A DNA stretch of 64,000 nucleotides from Lathyrus oleraceus (lineage: Eukaryota; Streptophyta; Magnoliopsida; Fabales; Fabaceae): contig NC_066582.1 of the NCBI RefSeq assembly GCF_024323335.1, positions 182,932,973 to 182,996,972 of the forward strand, in the 5' to 3' direction. Positions within the stretch are counted from its first letter, which is position 1. Each line of letters starts with the position of its first letter. Positions 24,953-36,316 of this stretch are shown piece after piece. The notes under the pieces were generated by a model, which saw only the letters and a program-made list of their open reading frames with translations, did not search any database and was not told the DNA's origin. The position numbers and the translations under genes are program-made.

Positions 24953-27334
24953 CTAGCGGTTTACGCCAATCACTTTCCCCTCGTCGTCGACGGTCAGAAT
25001 TTCAAAATGGTATTTATCTACAGCTCCCAACTTTATAATCGACAAGTCTGATGGTGATAACAATGTCGCTCGTGCCTTCTCTCTTACTTGGACTTCTTTT
25101 TCATCCTGGTCTTTCGACGCTTTGTACCCTGAAGCTTCCTGCGCCAAATCGTTTTCTCTCTGGTTCTCTTTCCGTGGTATATGCTGGAGGCTTACTTGCT
25201 CAAACCTCTTGAGTAATCTGATGGTAACCATAAAATACATGATTAAATTTTCTTTAACACACCTGTATTGTTTTGATACCTGTTTAATTACTAACTCAGA
25301 GTCTCCCATAATTTCGACATTCCTTGCCCCCAATTCTAGCAGAAGTTCAAGTCCTGTAATCAACGATTCATATTCTGCTTCATTGTTTGTGCATACTCCT
25401 TCAATTTTGTATTTGAACTCTGCTGGAATTCCATCTGGAGAAATTATGACTCCCCATATCCCAGATCCGTTCTTATGCCTTGAACCGTCGAAGTATAGTC
25501 TCCATGGCACTATGTCTACGTAATTTTGCGCCATTTTGACCATTGAATGGTCGACAAGGAAATCTGCCACCACTTGCCCTTTCATCGCTTTTAAAGGCAC
25601 GTACGTCAGAGAATACTTAGTTAACGCTAAAGCCCATTTACCAATTCGACTATGCAAAATTGGTTTAGATAACATGTGCTTAATAATATCAAAGTGAGAA
25701 GACAAATGCACATCAATAGGCTTAATATATTGCTTTAGTTTCATACAAGAAAAATACAGGCATATACATAGTTTTTCTATATCACTATACCTAGTTTCAG
25801 GATCATTAAGCATTCGACTAAGGTAATACACAGGTCTTTCGACACATTTTTCATCCTCTTGGACTAACATACTTCCTATAGTCGATTCTGAAGCTGCAAT
25901 ATACAACCTCATTGGCCTATTCCTAACAGGAGGGGCCAGTACTGGAGGCTTAGTCAAATACTCTTTAATTTTGTCGAAAGCCTCTTGGTGCTCTTCTTGC
26001 CACTTAAAGTCCTCATTCTTCAGTCGAAGTAGTGGTGAAAAGGCTTTAGTTTTGCCACTTAAATTTGATATAAATCTTCTAAGAAAATTTATTTTGCCCA
26101 ACAAAGATTGCAGTTCCTTTTTGGTCGACGGAGGTTTGACGTCCATAATGGCTTTTGTTTTGCTTTGGTTTACTTCAATACCTTTTTTATGCACCACAAA
26201 GCCAGGGAAATCACCCGCTTGCACACAAAAAGCACACTTTAATGGATTCATTTTCAATCCACATTTCCTCATCCTTAAAAAGGCCTTTCGGAGATGTTCG
26301 ACGTGAGTAAGTCGACCATTTGATTTTATCACAATATCATCAATGTATACTTGTATGAAATCTTCAATAAAATCATGGAACATTGAGTTCATTACCCTCT
26401 GATATGTCGCTCCGGCATTTTTCAAGCCGAATGGCATGACAACCCACTCATATGTACCTAAGGCTCCTGGGCATCGAAACGCCGTCTTCGGCACATCTTC
26501 TTCTGCAATAAAAATTTGGTTATATCCAGAATAACCATCTAACATACTTAAATATTCAAACCCAGCGGCAGAATCGACCAGCATTTCTGCTATGGGCATG
26601 GCATACTCATCTTTGGGGGTAGCATCATTTAGATCCCTAAAGTCAATACATACTCTTAAAGACCCATTTTTCTTAATCACTGGCACAATGTTGGCCAACC
26701 ATTTGACATACCTTGCAGTTTGTATAAACTTGCTTTTGAGGAGCCTTTCTACCTCAGCTTTTATCTTTGCCATGATCTCTGGTGCGAAACGTCTAGGCGT
26801 CTGCTTTACTGGCTTTCTTCCAGTTTTTATTGGCAGTTTTAGTTCGACCAAATCCCTACTTAAACCAGGCATTTCGTTATAATCCCAAGCAAAACAATCT
26901 TTAAATTCTTTAAGTAAAGATATTACCTCAGATTTTAACTCTTTGTCGATGTTAGCGCTGATGTATGTTGGCCTTTTGTCGCCATTTTTGCCAAGGTCGA
27001 CTTCTTCTAAGGGGTCTTTTGGTCGCATCTTTTCTGGCATCTTTGGGTCTTTTTCAAACCCTAAAGGTTCATCGTCATAAATGCAGTCCAAACGCTGCAT
27101 GTTGGCGTTTCCTTTAGCCAAAATTGGCTTATTTGGAGGTTCTGGCTCAATAGCCATATTACCTTCTTTCTTTAACACATAGGCTTCGAAAACCATGTTT
27201 TCTTCAGCCTCTAGAGCCGATTTTATTTTGTTCTCGACAACGTATGCCAAAATCCTTTTTAGAGCTTCTAGCTCAGTCATCATCAGTGACATCTCCCCAG
27301 CCTGTCGGCCAGATACCTGTATAGGGTGGATCAT
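24953..27334 (-). pseudogene. Gypsy (Tat) reverse transcriptase, RNase H and archaeal-type RNase H
   Basis: 793-aa frame, still long. RT motifs: LRVCIDFRDLNDATPKD, MLDGYSGYNQI, MPFGLKNAGATYQR and the catalytic VYIDDIV. The ordinary RNase H follows (SESTIGSMLVQEDE, then YYLSRMLNDPETRYSDIEKL), then a second archaeal-type RNase H with LYFDGSRHKNGSG, NNEAEYESL and MGDSELVIKQV. The tandem RNase H arrangement is characteristic of Tat elements. There are frameshifts at both ends (about 27300 and 24960). Confidence 0.93.
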
Positions 27335-27576
27335 CTAAACGTTCCACATACCAAATGAAGCCATGAGTCTCGTGCAGAGTTAGAGAAACAAAAGCCTCAC
27401 TCAGATTAGCGTACACATCCTCAGCTGGAAAACAAGGAGAAATGTTGGCCAGCTTTCTCTCGAATTCCTTCTTGCCGACACTGTTCACGTCAGCCATGAA
27501 GTACCCTTGGTCGGCTTCGATATTTTCGACCACTCCATCTTCTCTCCAAATCACCAATCTTTGGTGTGCTGAAGAT
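27273..27576 (-). pseudogene. Gypsy protease-RT linker, downstream of the insertion
   Basis: The frame resumes with SSAHQRLVIWREDG directly after the duplicated GGTAC, and joins in sense to the protease that ends ...HGVGVVP at 44149. Before the solo LTR inserted, this was one polyprotein. The frame shifts near 27300 relative to RT. Confidence 0.85.
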
Positions 27577-27581
27577 GGTAC
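27577..27581. repeat. Target-site duplication GGTAC (left) of the solo LTR
   Basis: GGTAC here and at 44145-44149 flank the solo LTR exactly. Confidence 0.92.
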
Positions 27582-28420
27582 TGTTGGTGTAAGCCCTAGA
27601 GGCCAATGCATTTTGGTACTTGTATCGAATAATAAAAGGCATTCTCTTTATTATGGTTGATTAATAAAGTCCCTAGAATAGATAGTCCGTTTAATGTATT
27701 AAGTGTGACTTAATCATGAGAACACATTAAACATAAGGACACTATTCCTAAAGTATCCGTAGTCAAGCTTTAGTGTGAAGTGGGATAACATTAAAGCATT
27801 AAGACTATTATGTTTGTAGACTGATGATCACATCTCATGGATCATGGATAAAGAGTTATCAAGTCTTAAACATAGGTATGAATATTAGGAGTAATATTTA
27901 TACCGGATTGACCCGCTATGAGAATACTATATAGAAAGTTATGCAAAGTGTCATAAGTCATTCTCATGGTGATAATAGTGTATACCACTCTTCGACCTGA
28001 AACCACTATGGATCCTAGATGTAGAGTCGAGTGCTTTATTGCTGATCCAACGTTGTCCGTAACTGGATAACCATAAAGACAGTTGATGGGTACTCCACAA
28101 AGCATGCTGAGGGACATGAGTGTCCTAGATGGAATTTGCCCATCCTGCGTAACAGGATAAATGTCTATGGGCCCAATATTGAACTGGACAAGGATGACAC
28201 GGTCTATGCCTTGTGTTCAATATAGACATAAGGGCAAAGGGGTAATTATACACATAATTATTATCACAGAAGGAATTGTCAGATCACTTGACATTTTCGT
28301 GTCTTGGGTAGCAGTGATGTGTTGCTAGATACCGCTCACTGTTTATTATGTTAAATGCGTGATTTAATATAATTGCCAACGTCACGAAAACCTACAGGGT
28401 CACACAGAAAGGACGGATTG

Positions 28421-28425
28421 ATGAG
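28421..28425. repeat. Target-site duplication ATGAG (left) of the Ogre element
   Basis: ATGAG precedes the LTR here and follows the other LTR at 43606-43610. Confidence 0.96.
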
Positions 28426-30433
28426 TGTCATACGGTGAACTGACCTTAATGTGTTTTTGCTTTGGAAAGCAAATGTCGCGGTTAGCAAGAGTCGCCACCG
28501 ACTTTTCTTTTATCCAATAAGGAAAGGTGGAAAAGAACAGGAAAGACCTTAATTTAGATTCTTAGGTTCGGGAGGTACATTATACAAAGGGAAGGTGTGA
28601 GCACCCTTTGTATCCATGGTTATCCATGGGCTCTTAATTGCTCAATCACTTATGTTATTTTTCTTGTCTGAAAAAAGTGTTTGTGAACTGCTTAGAAAAT
28701 GTTTTGAAAAAGAGAATTTAACTTTGTAATGATTCTCGTATGAATGTATACAAAGTGGTTATCTCGTTTAGTTTTGAAAATAGTTTAGAAAAATATAACT
28801 CAGTAATGATTCTAGTATGAATGTATACCAAGTGGTGATTTTCTAGTATTTGTGAAGTGTGAAAAGTAGTTTAGGTTATGAATGAGCAATTAAGGGTTAT
28901 ACCTGTCCAAGGTCTTTACGGGCATTTCCTATCCTTATGAGGGTAAAACTGTCCTTACTATTGAGAAGTAAGTAGTTTTATCCTTCGGATGTAGAAGGGA
29001 CATCGTAGGGTCATCGATCGGTCATTGAAGGCAACAGTTGTGAGGATACCTTAGCGTTCGAAGGGACTATCATCACTTAACCGTAGGCTACACCGAAGGG
29101 TCATCGAGGGACAAAGGCAACATTCGAGGGATTATGATGATTTAACCGAAGGGTCTTTGCTAAGTGTATCCCCATATTCGCGGGACATGACCATAATGCG
29201 TAATATCGTAGGGTAACAAAGAGAGGTCCGAGATCGCACGTTTAACGGCCAAGTGTTACAATTAATTATATAGTCGTAATCGATTAGGTAATTAGGTCCA
29301 CATTAAAATTGATGAAATCAATACATTAAAATCAGCTAGGTAATTTAGGAGGCATCTCCACATTAAAATCAAGTGATTCAGAATCCATCTCCATAAGGGT
29401 ATCCCACGCATAAGGTGGAATACCTAGCCGGCCGTCTCCTCGGAAATATGTAAGCCTTTACACAATTCAACACACGGGTTAAAGCATCGAGATAAAGTAC
29501 AATTTGAAAATTGCACCATAAAATAAACACCACAGTCATGAACTCAGGTCAAATGATGCAGAATTATAATGAATATTGATCAGATAAACATAAGGCAGAA
29601 CAGCAAAGAAACAAAACAGCCATTGTCCCGTTCGCCCCTGCTTCGCCTAGCGAAGGCTTAGCGAGGGCTCGCTCCAGGCTCGCTTAGCGATGTGCTAGCG
29701 AGCGGCGACGGATTTTGAGTTTGACAGCAGCATGATCTCTAGAACCCTGACCTTCATGGCTTTTAATTATAGGAATAACATGGACAAACATTCAGGATAT
29801 TCAGGCATACTTAAATTCATACATGAAATCATATTACACATCCGAAAATTTAATCATGATGCCTTATATATGTAAAGATTATCGATTAAAAGCATAAAAC
29901 ATTAGTGATACACAAACCTGTTTGTAACTGAGCTTGGTATCGAATGGAGTTGGGCGGCGGTAGCTTCGGCGCGGATGAGCGGCCTTCAGGGTTTCTTCAC
30001 TCGGAATACTCTAAGTTGATCTTCAGGGTTTCTATGTCAGGGTTTCCGTCCGTCTTCCTCTGTTTTTCGTTCCCCTTTCGTGACTGAAGCTTGGCTATTT
30101 ATAATGCTCTTGTTGTGACCTAATGGGCTCAGAATGAAGCCCGAAAATTCTGATGTTCGCAAGCTTCGCTAGGCGAAGGAGTTGCTCGCCTAGCGAGCCA
30201 GCTAGTTTGGGCTTTTTCTGGATCTGGTGCTTCGCTGGGGCGAGTGTCATAACGAGGGGTTCGCTAGGCGAAGGAATTGCTCTCCTAGCGAGCAGGCCAG
30301 TTTGGGTCATTTTCTGGATTGGGCCTGTTGTGAGCTGGGCTTTTGTTCCTTTAAGGTCAGTGTCTTGCAGAATAAGTCGGAGTACTTCGAGAAATGTTTC
30401 GCAAGATTAATGGGTAAATTTTGGGGTATGACA
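28426..30433 (-). repeat. Ogre 3' LTR
   Basis: On the - strand starts TGTCATACCCCAAAA and ends ...TATGACA. Contains a TATA-like TTATAAATAG (- strand, 30095-30104) and clusters of near-palindromic CGCCTAGCGA boxes at about 29640-29705 and 30160-30290. Confidence 0.96.
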
Positions 30434-32604
30434 GCTGCCCCTGTTCAATATTCTTGAACCGAGAGAGTTAGGATGGCAAGTATGCCGTTCATGGTCTGGA
30501 GGTGGAAGATTATTGAACACTAGAATGCCCCAAAAATTTACACTTGTCAATCGAGAGGTGGGCTTAACGATGCCATCCAGGAAGTTGATGATGGAAGCTT
30601 CAGAGTGTGTCGTATATTAGACGATATTTGAAGACATGGATGTCATAGTGGGTCACACGCTAGACCGTATAGTGAGTCCTCCATTATGCTGTCGACTTCG
30701 TCGGGGAGTCAGGGTGTGTTATACGCTGCTGGGGATAAGGGATCAGAATGGATCATGCGCTAGACCGTATCTGAATACCAGAGTGAGTTGTTCATTAGGC
30801 GGATGACTTTGCTGGGGATGGAAGATCAGAATGAATCGTATGCTAGATCGTATCATAGTTGCAGAATGAGCCGTTCGTTAGGCTGAATCTGACGAAGGTA
30901 GAATCAGAATGGATCGTACACTAGATCGTATCTGAGTTGTAGAATGAGCCGTCCATTAAGTCGTATCTGAGGATAGTGGAATTAGAATAGATCGTACGCT
31001 AGATCGTATCTGAGTTGAAGATCCCAAGGGGTTGTATGTTAGGCCGCATCTGAGGATGAAAGGGTAGTCGTATACTAGATCATGTCAGAATGTACCATAC
31101 GCTAGGTAGCATCTTAGCAGCAGAATGAGCCATTCGTTAGGCTGCATCTGATGAAATAAAGGTCAGACCGGATCGCACGCTAGATCGTATCTGAGTAGAA
31201 GAATGAGCCGTTCGTTAGGCTGAATCTGATTGTGAAGGGGGTAGTCGTACGCTAGACTACCCGTCAGAATGTACCATACACTAGGTAGCATCTGAGGAGT
31301 TGAAGGTCTAACTGGGTCGTACGTTAGACCGTATTGGAGCTGTTGAAGGTCAGAATGGACCGTACGTTAGATCGCATCTGAGTCGAAGGAGTCATATGTT
31401 GAGCTGAATCAGAATGAACCGTACGCTAGGCTATATCTGATAGTATTTGTATATGGTGTACTTGCAACAAATGTCTGGAATGTAATCAATAGGAGTATCC
31501 GTTTGACTGGATCTTTACTTTGACTGTATCAGGAGGATGACTAACCTGAAAAATAAAGTTAGCTTCATGCTATGTCATGATGTATGAGATGTTTTATGTT
31601 TCTGGAACTGAATGCGAACAATGTATGCATGCGCATGCTGTGAAATGATGTAATGAACGAATTATGCGTCTGAAATAAATGCGAATATTGTATGCATGTA
31701 TATGTTATGAGATGATGTAATGAATGCCCTATGCGCCTGAAACGTTCTTCCAGGGGACTCTACTGGGGAAATAAATCTCAGTCTTCTGGTTGGAGATATT
31801 CGTATTGATGACCCTGTCTCAGCTGGGGGTATTTGATTTTTATCCGATGGCAGAAACATTCGGCAGAGCTCGGCCAGGGGTAGAAGAGATGACCAGTCTG
31901 TCTAGTGATGCCAATTTCTTCTGGGGAATAACTGGCGTTGCCGGGGAATCGAATTAGCAACGGATTCATTGGGAAGCGTGATTAGACCTTCTCCTCGATC
32001 CTGAAGTCGTGTAGTAATTGCTATTGCTATTTTAGGCATGTATTTGGTAAACATTGATCATATTCAAATGCATAAATCAATTCAAATTAAATCAATGGAC
32101 GTTTACGCAAACAAAACAGAAAAGTAAAAACGAAATCATCTTTTTGGAAATAAAATTGTATTGATTTTGAAAGAGGGCCTGTAAACAGGCAATTCGTGTA
32201 CAGGGAGACAGAAATCCTAGTAAGAGGAAATTGTCAGGCAAACAAAGAGAAAGCTATGCAGAAAAAGTCCTATTGATTTTAACTCCACTACTGTCATTAT
32301 GTCTTCAAGCATCTCATCCCCTGCTGTCGGATAGAAGTGATTGGCTTGTTCAGTCCTCGGAACTTGGATGAAGCTGACGGAAAACGGGACATAGTCATAC
32401 GCTTTAATCCCTAATTTTTGCCTGGACAGCCTTTTCAGGTTTTCAGTCCCCCAGGATACCCTTTTTTGCCCAAGCCGCCTTTTCAGGTTTTCGACTTGCC
32501 GGGTGTACGTCTTTATATGTTTATCCCTAATTTTTGCCCGAACCCTTTTGGTTCGCCGGGATGCCCTTACTTTTGCCTAGGTACGTCGACCTAGCGGGTC
32601 TCTT
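30434..32604 (-). other. Ogre 3' untranslated region
   Basis: 2.2 kb between the integrase stop and the polypurine tract. It holds the diverged tandem array at 30608-31443, then sequence without a conserved frame. Confidence 0.85.
30608..31443 (-). repeat. Diverged tandem repeats in the Ogre 3' UTR
   Basis: The motif CGTACGCTAGATCGTATCTG and variants recur about twenty times at spacings of about 35-60 bp, alternating with GAATGAGCCGTTCGTTAGGC. Units vary in length and sequence, so this is a higher-order, partly degenerated array. Confidence 0.9.
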
Positions 32605-35600
32605 TTATGCGTAGTATTTTTTAACTATGTCTGCGTTCACGGGATGTGGGAAGTCTTCGCCATCCATCGTAGCCAGTATCATGGCTCCACCGGAGAATAC
32701 CTTCTTAACTACAAATGGCCCTTCGTATGTGGGAGTCCATTTGCCTCTGGAATCACCTTGTGGTAGAATGATACGCTTGATCACCAAGTCGCTAATTCGA
32801 TACACCTGTCTCTTGACCTTTTTGTTAAATGCCTGGGTCATGCGCTTCTGATATATCTGCCCATGACAAACAGCCGCAAGTCTCTTCTCATCAATCAAAT
32901 TTATCTGATCGAGTCGAGTTTGAATTCATTCATCCTCGTCTAAATCCGCCTCTTTCATGATCCTTAGAGAGGGAATCTGAACTTCCATTGGTAAGACGGC
33001 TTCCATTCCGTAGACTAAAGAGAAAGGAGTTGCCCCTGTCGAAGTGCGTACTGAAGTGCGATAACCATGAAGAGCAAATGGTGACATCTCATTCCAGTCT
33101 TTGTATGTTACTGTCATCTTTTGTATAATCTTCTTAATATTCTTATTAGCAGCCTCCACGGTGCCGTTCATCTTTGGCCGATACGGAGAAGAGTTATGGT
33201 GTTTTATTTTGAACTGCGTGCAGAGTTCAGTAATCATCTTGTTGTTCAAATTAGTACCATTGTCAGTGATCATTCTTTCAGGGATGCCATACCGACAAAT
33301 GAGACTATTCTTGATGAACCGTGCCACCACATTCTTGGTGACAGAAGCAAATGAGGCCGCCTCTACCCACTTTGTAAAGTAATCAATAGCAACAAGGATG
33401 AAACGATGTCCGTTAGAAGCAGTAGGTTTAATCTCTCCAATCATATCGATGCCCCATATTGGAAAGGGCCATGGTGTTGTCAACACGTTCAATGGAGCAG
33501 GAGGCACATGTACTTTATCCGCATAGATCTGACACTTGTGGCAGGTTCTGGAGTGATGGTGGCAATCAGCTTCCATGGTAGACCAATAATACCCTGATCT
33601 CAGTATCTTCTTGGCCATTGTATGTCCACTAGAATGAGTCCCAAAAATACCGTCATGCATGTCTTCCATAATCCTTTCTGCTTCCTTTCTATCCACACAG
33701 CGAAGCAGAGTCGAATCATGATTACGTTTGTATAATATTCCATTACTCAAAAAGAATCTAGCGGAGAACTTCCTCAGGAATTTTCTGTCATTGATGGACG
33801 CCCCTCCAGGGTATTCCTGAGTTTCTAAATATCTTTTTACTTCGTGGAACCAAGGTTTCTCTTCTACTTCATCAGCGTTAAGTTCATAACAATATGCTGG
33901 TTCATCTAGTCGTTCAATGGTGATCCTGGGAGCTTCATTGTCCCATCTGACTCTGAACATAGATGACATGGTGGCCAAGGCGTCTGCCAACTGATTCTCC
34001 TCTCGTGAAATATGTTCGAACGTAATCTCTTCAAAGTATGGGATTAATGTCAACACCCGCTCTCGATAAGGGATGAGATTCGGATGTTTAGTGTCCCATT
34101 CTCCTTTGATCTGACTGATTACTAATGCTGAGTCTCCGTACACACTCAAAAACTTGATTCTCAGGTCTATAGCAGCTCTGAGTCCCAAAATACATGCTTC
34201 ATACTCGGCCATATTATTGGTACAGTCGAAACATAGTCTAGCAGTGAAAGGCGTATGGCAACCCTTGGGAGAAATAATTACGACACCAACGCCATTACCC
34301 AACGCATTAGAAGATCCATCGAAAACCATAGTCCATCGGGATCCCGGTTCGGGTCCTTCATCCGGTCCAGGTTCTTCATAATCAGTAACAAGCATGACAT
34401 CCTCATCTGGGAACTCAAAATTCATAGATTGGTAATCATCCACTGCTTGATGAGCCAAATGATCGGCTAGCACGCTTCCTTTGATTGCTTTCTGGATAGT
34501 ATACTGGATATCATACTCTGTTAAAATCATCTGCCATCTCGCTATTCTTCCGGAGAGGGCAGGTTTCTCAAATATGTATTTGATGGGATCCATCTTAGAA
34601 ATCAACAAAGTGGTATGGTTCAGCATATACTGTCTTAGTCGGCGAGCAGCCCAGGCCAAAGCACCGCAAGTTCTCTCGAGCAGTGAGTGTCTTGTTTCAC
34701 AGTCGGTAAACTTTTTGCTAAGGTAGTATATGGCATGCTCTTTTAGACCAGACTCGTCATGTTGCCCCAACACACACCCCATTGAATTTTCTAACACGGT
34801 CAAATACATGATTAGAGGTCTTCCTTCAACTGGTGGTATCAGGATCGGAGGTTCCTGGAGATACTTCTTGATTTTGTCAAAAGCTTCTTGACATTCGTCA
34901 TTCCATATCATCTCTTGATTCTTCCTTAGTAGTTTGAAGATGGGTTTGCAGGTAGCAGTTAAATGGGAGATAAACCGGGCAATGTAATTCAAACGTCCCA
35001 AGAAACCTCTGACTTCCTTATCTGTACGGGGCACTGGCATTTCTTGGATAGCTCTCACCTTAGCCGGGTCAACCTCAATTCCTTTACCACTGACAATAAA
35101 TCCCAAGAGTTTACCGGATCTTACTCCAAAGGTGCATTTGTTCGGGTTCAATCTCAGCTTGTATTTCTTCAACCTCTCAAACAATTTGTACAAATGATCG
35201 AGATGTTCTTCTTCAGTATGAGATCTGGCTATCATGTCATCCACATATACTTCTATCTCATGATGGATCATATCATGGAACAAGACCACCATAGCGCGCT
35301 GGTACGTTGCCCCGGCGTTCTTTAAACCGAATGGCATTACTTTGTAACAGAAAGTGCCCCATTGCGTCACAAACGTAGTTTTCTCCATGTCCTCAGGTGC
35401 CATTTTAATCTGATTATAACCTGAGAAGCCGTCCATGAATGAGAATACCTTGTGTTGAGCGGTGTTATCTACCAGAACATCAATATGCGGAAGTGGAAAG
35501 TCATCCTTGGGACTCGCCTTATTCAAATCTCTGTAATCTACACACATTCGCACCTTACCATCCTTCTTCGGTACCGGTACCACATTAGCAACCCATTGAG

Positions 35601-36177
35601 GATAAGAAGTAACGGCTAGGAAACCGGCGTTAAATTGTTTCATAACTTCGGCTTTGATTTTCTCAGACATTTCCGGGCGCATGCGACGAACCTTCTGCTT
35701 AACAGGACGACAATCTTCCTTCATCGGCAGCCGATGCACTACTATATCAGTATCCAATCCGGGCATGTCTTCATAAGACCAAGCGAAAATCTCTACATAG
35801 TCATGTAACATCTGAATCAATCTTTCTCTGACACTATTTTCCAAGCCTACTCCTATTTTGACTTCTTTTCTGTCTACTTCAGTACCCAGATTTACAATTT
35901 CGATTGTCTCCTCATGCGACTGTATAGTCCTTTCTTCTTGCAGTAACAGTCTGGCAAGTTCTCCAGGTACTTCACAATCTTCCTCACTTCCATCCTCGGC
36001 TTGGTAGATCGGATTTTCAAAGTCATAGTGAACAGTAGTGGAACTATTATCGACAGGATCCAGAGTGGGTATGGATCTGCAATTTATTACGTGGGTGTGT
36101 GTAAGAAAACATAGCTTGTTTGGAAGATGACAAGAAAGATAAAGGGCGCAATATTTGAATGCAAAAAGTCCATTGAT
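32605..36177 (-). pseudogene. Ogre pol: RT, RNase H, archaeal RNase H, integrase (one nonsense codon)
   Basis: Open from 36177 down to a TGA at 32926-32928, then open again in the same frame to 32605. The coding start is probably set by splicing: TTGCAG ends at 36077 and the following frame begins SIPTLD. RT motifs: VRMCVDYRDLNKASPKD, FMDGFSGYNQIKM, MPFGLKNAGATYQR and VYVDDMI. RNase H: AIYYLSKKFTDCETRHS. Archaeal RNase H: MVFDGSSNALGNGVG, NNMAEYEA and YGDSALV. Integrase: the HSSGH...CHKCQ zinc region, GIDMIGEI, ITDNGTN and NGTVEAANK. The TGA falls beyond the catalytic core, just before the LDQINLIDEKRL stretch, and would remove about 108 C-terminal residues. The downstream block ends in a chromatin-binding-like C-terminal domain (TYEGPFVVKKVF). 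Confidence 0.93.
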
Positions 36178-36316
36178 TTATTGAATATGAATATGCTTAT
36201 GAAAATGACGAAACCCTTAACAAATTAGCTATTGTGCCCCGGGCATAGACACAATGCTTTAAGAAGTTCAATCGAAAAACTAAAAAAATTTGCAACACTA
36301 AAATAGACAATATCAA
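36178..36316 (-). other. Gap between Ogre protease and RT (putative intron region)
   Basis: Noncoding spacer with stops between the gag-protease TAA (36317-36319) and the RT frame. Ogre elements are known to remove this kind of gap by splicing. A good acceptor (AATAAATTGCAG, ending 36077) lies inside the open RT frame. A clear donor was not found by eye. Confidence 0.5.

Noticed and set aside
30153..30457. Forward frames in the Ogre LTR (also at 43325-43653)
   Set aside because: Both LTR copies keep them because the LTRs are near-identical; they lack domains and run against the element's coding strand.
30608..31443. Regularly spaced repeats resembling a CRISPR array
   Set aside because: Plant DNA, variable spacing, diverged units and position in an Ogre 3' UTR.
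33101..35325. Several + strand frames of 63-120 codons
   Set aside because: Antisense shadows of the Ogre pol frame.
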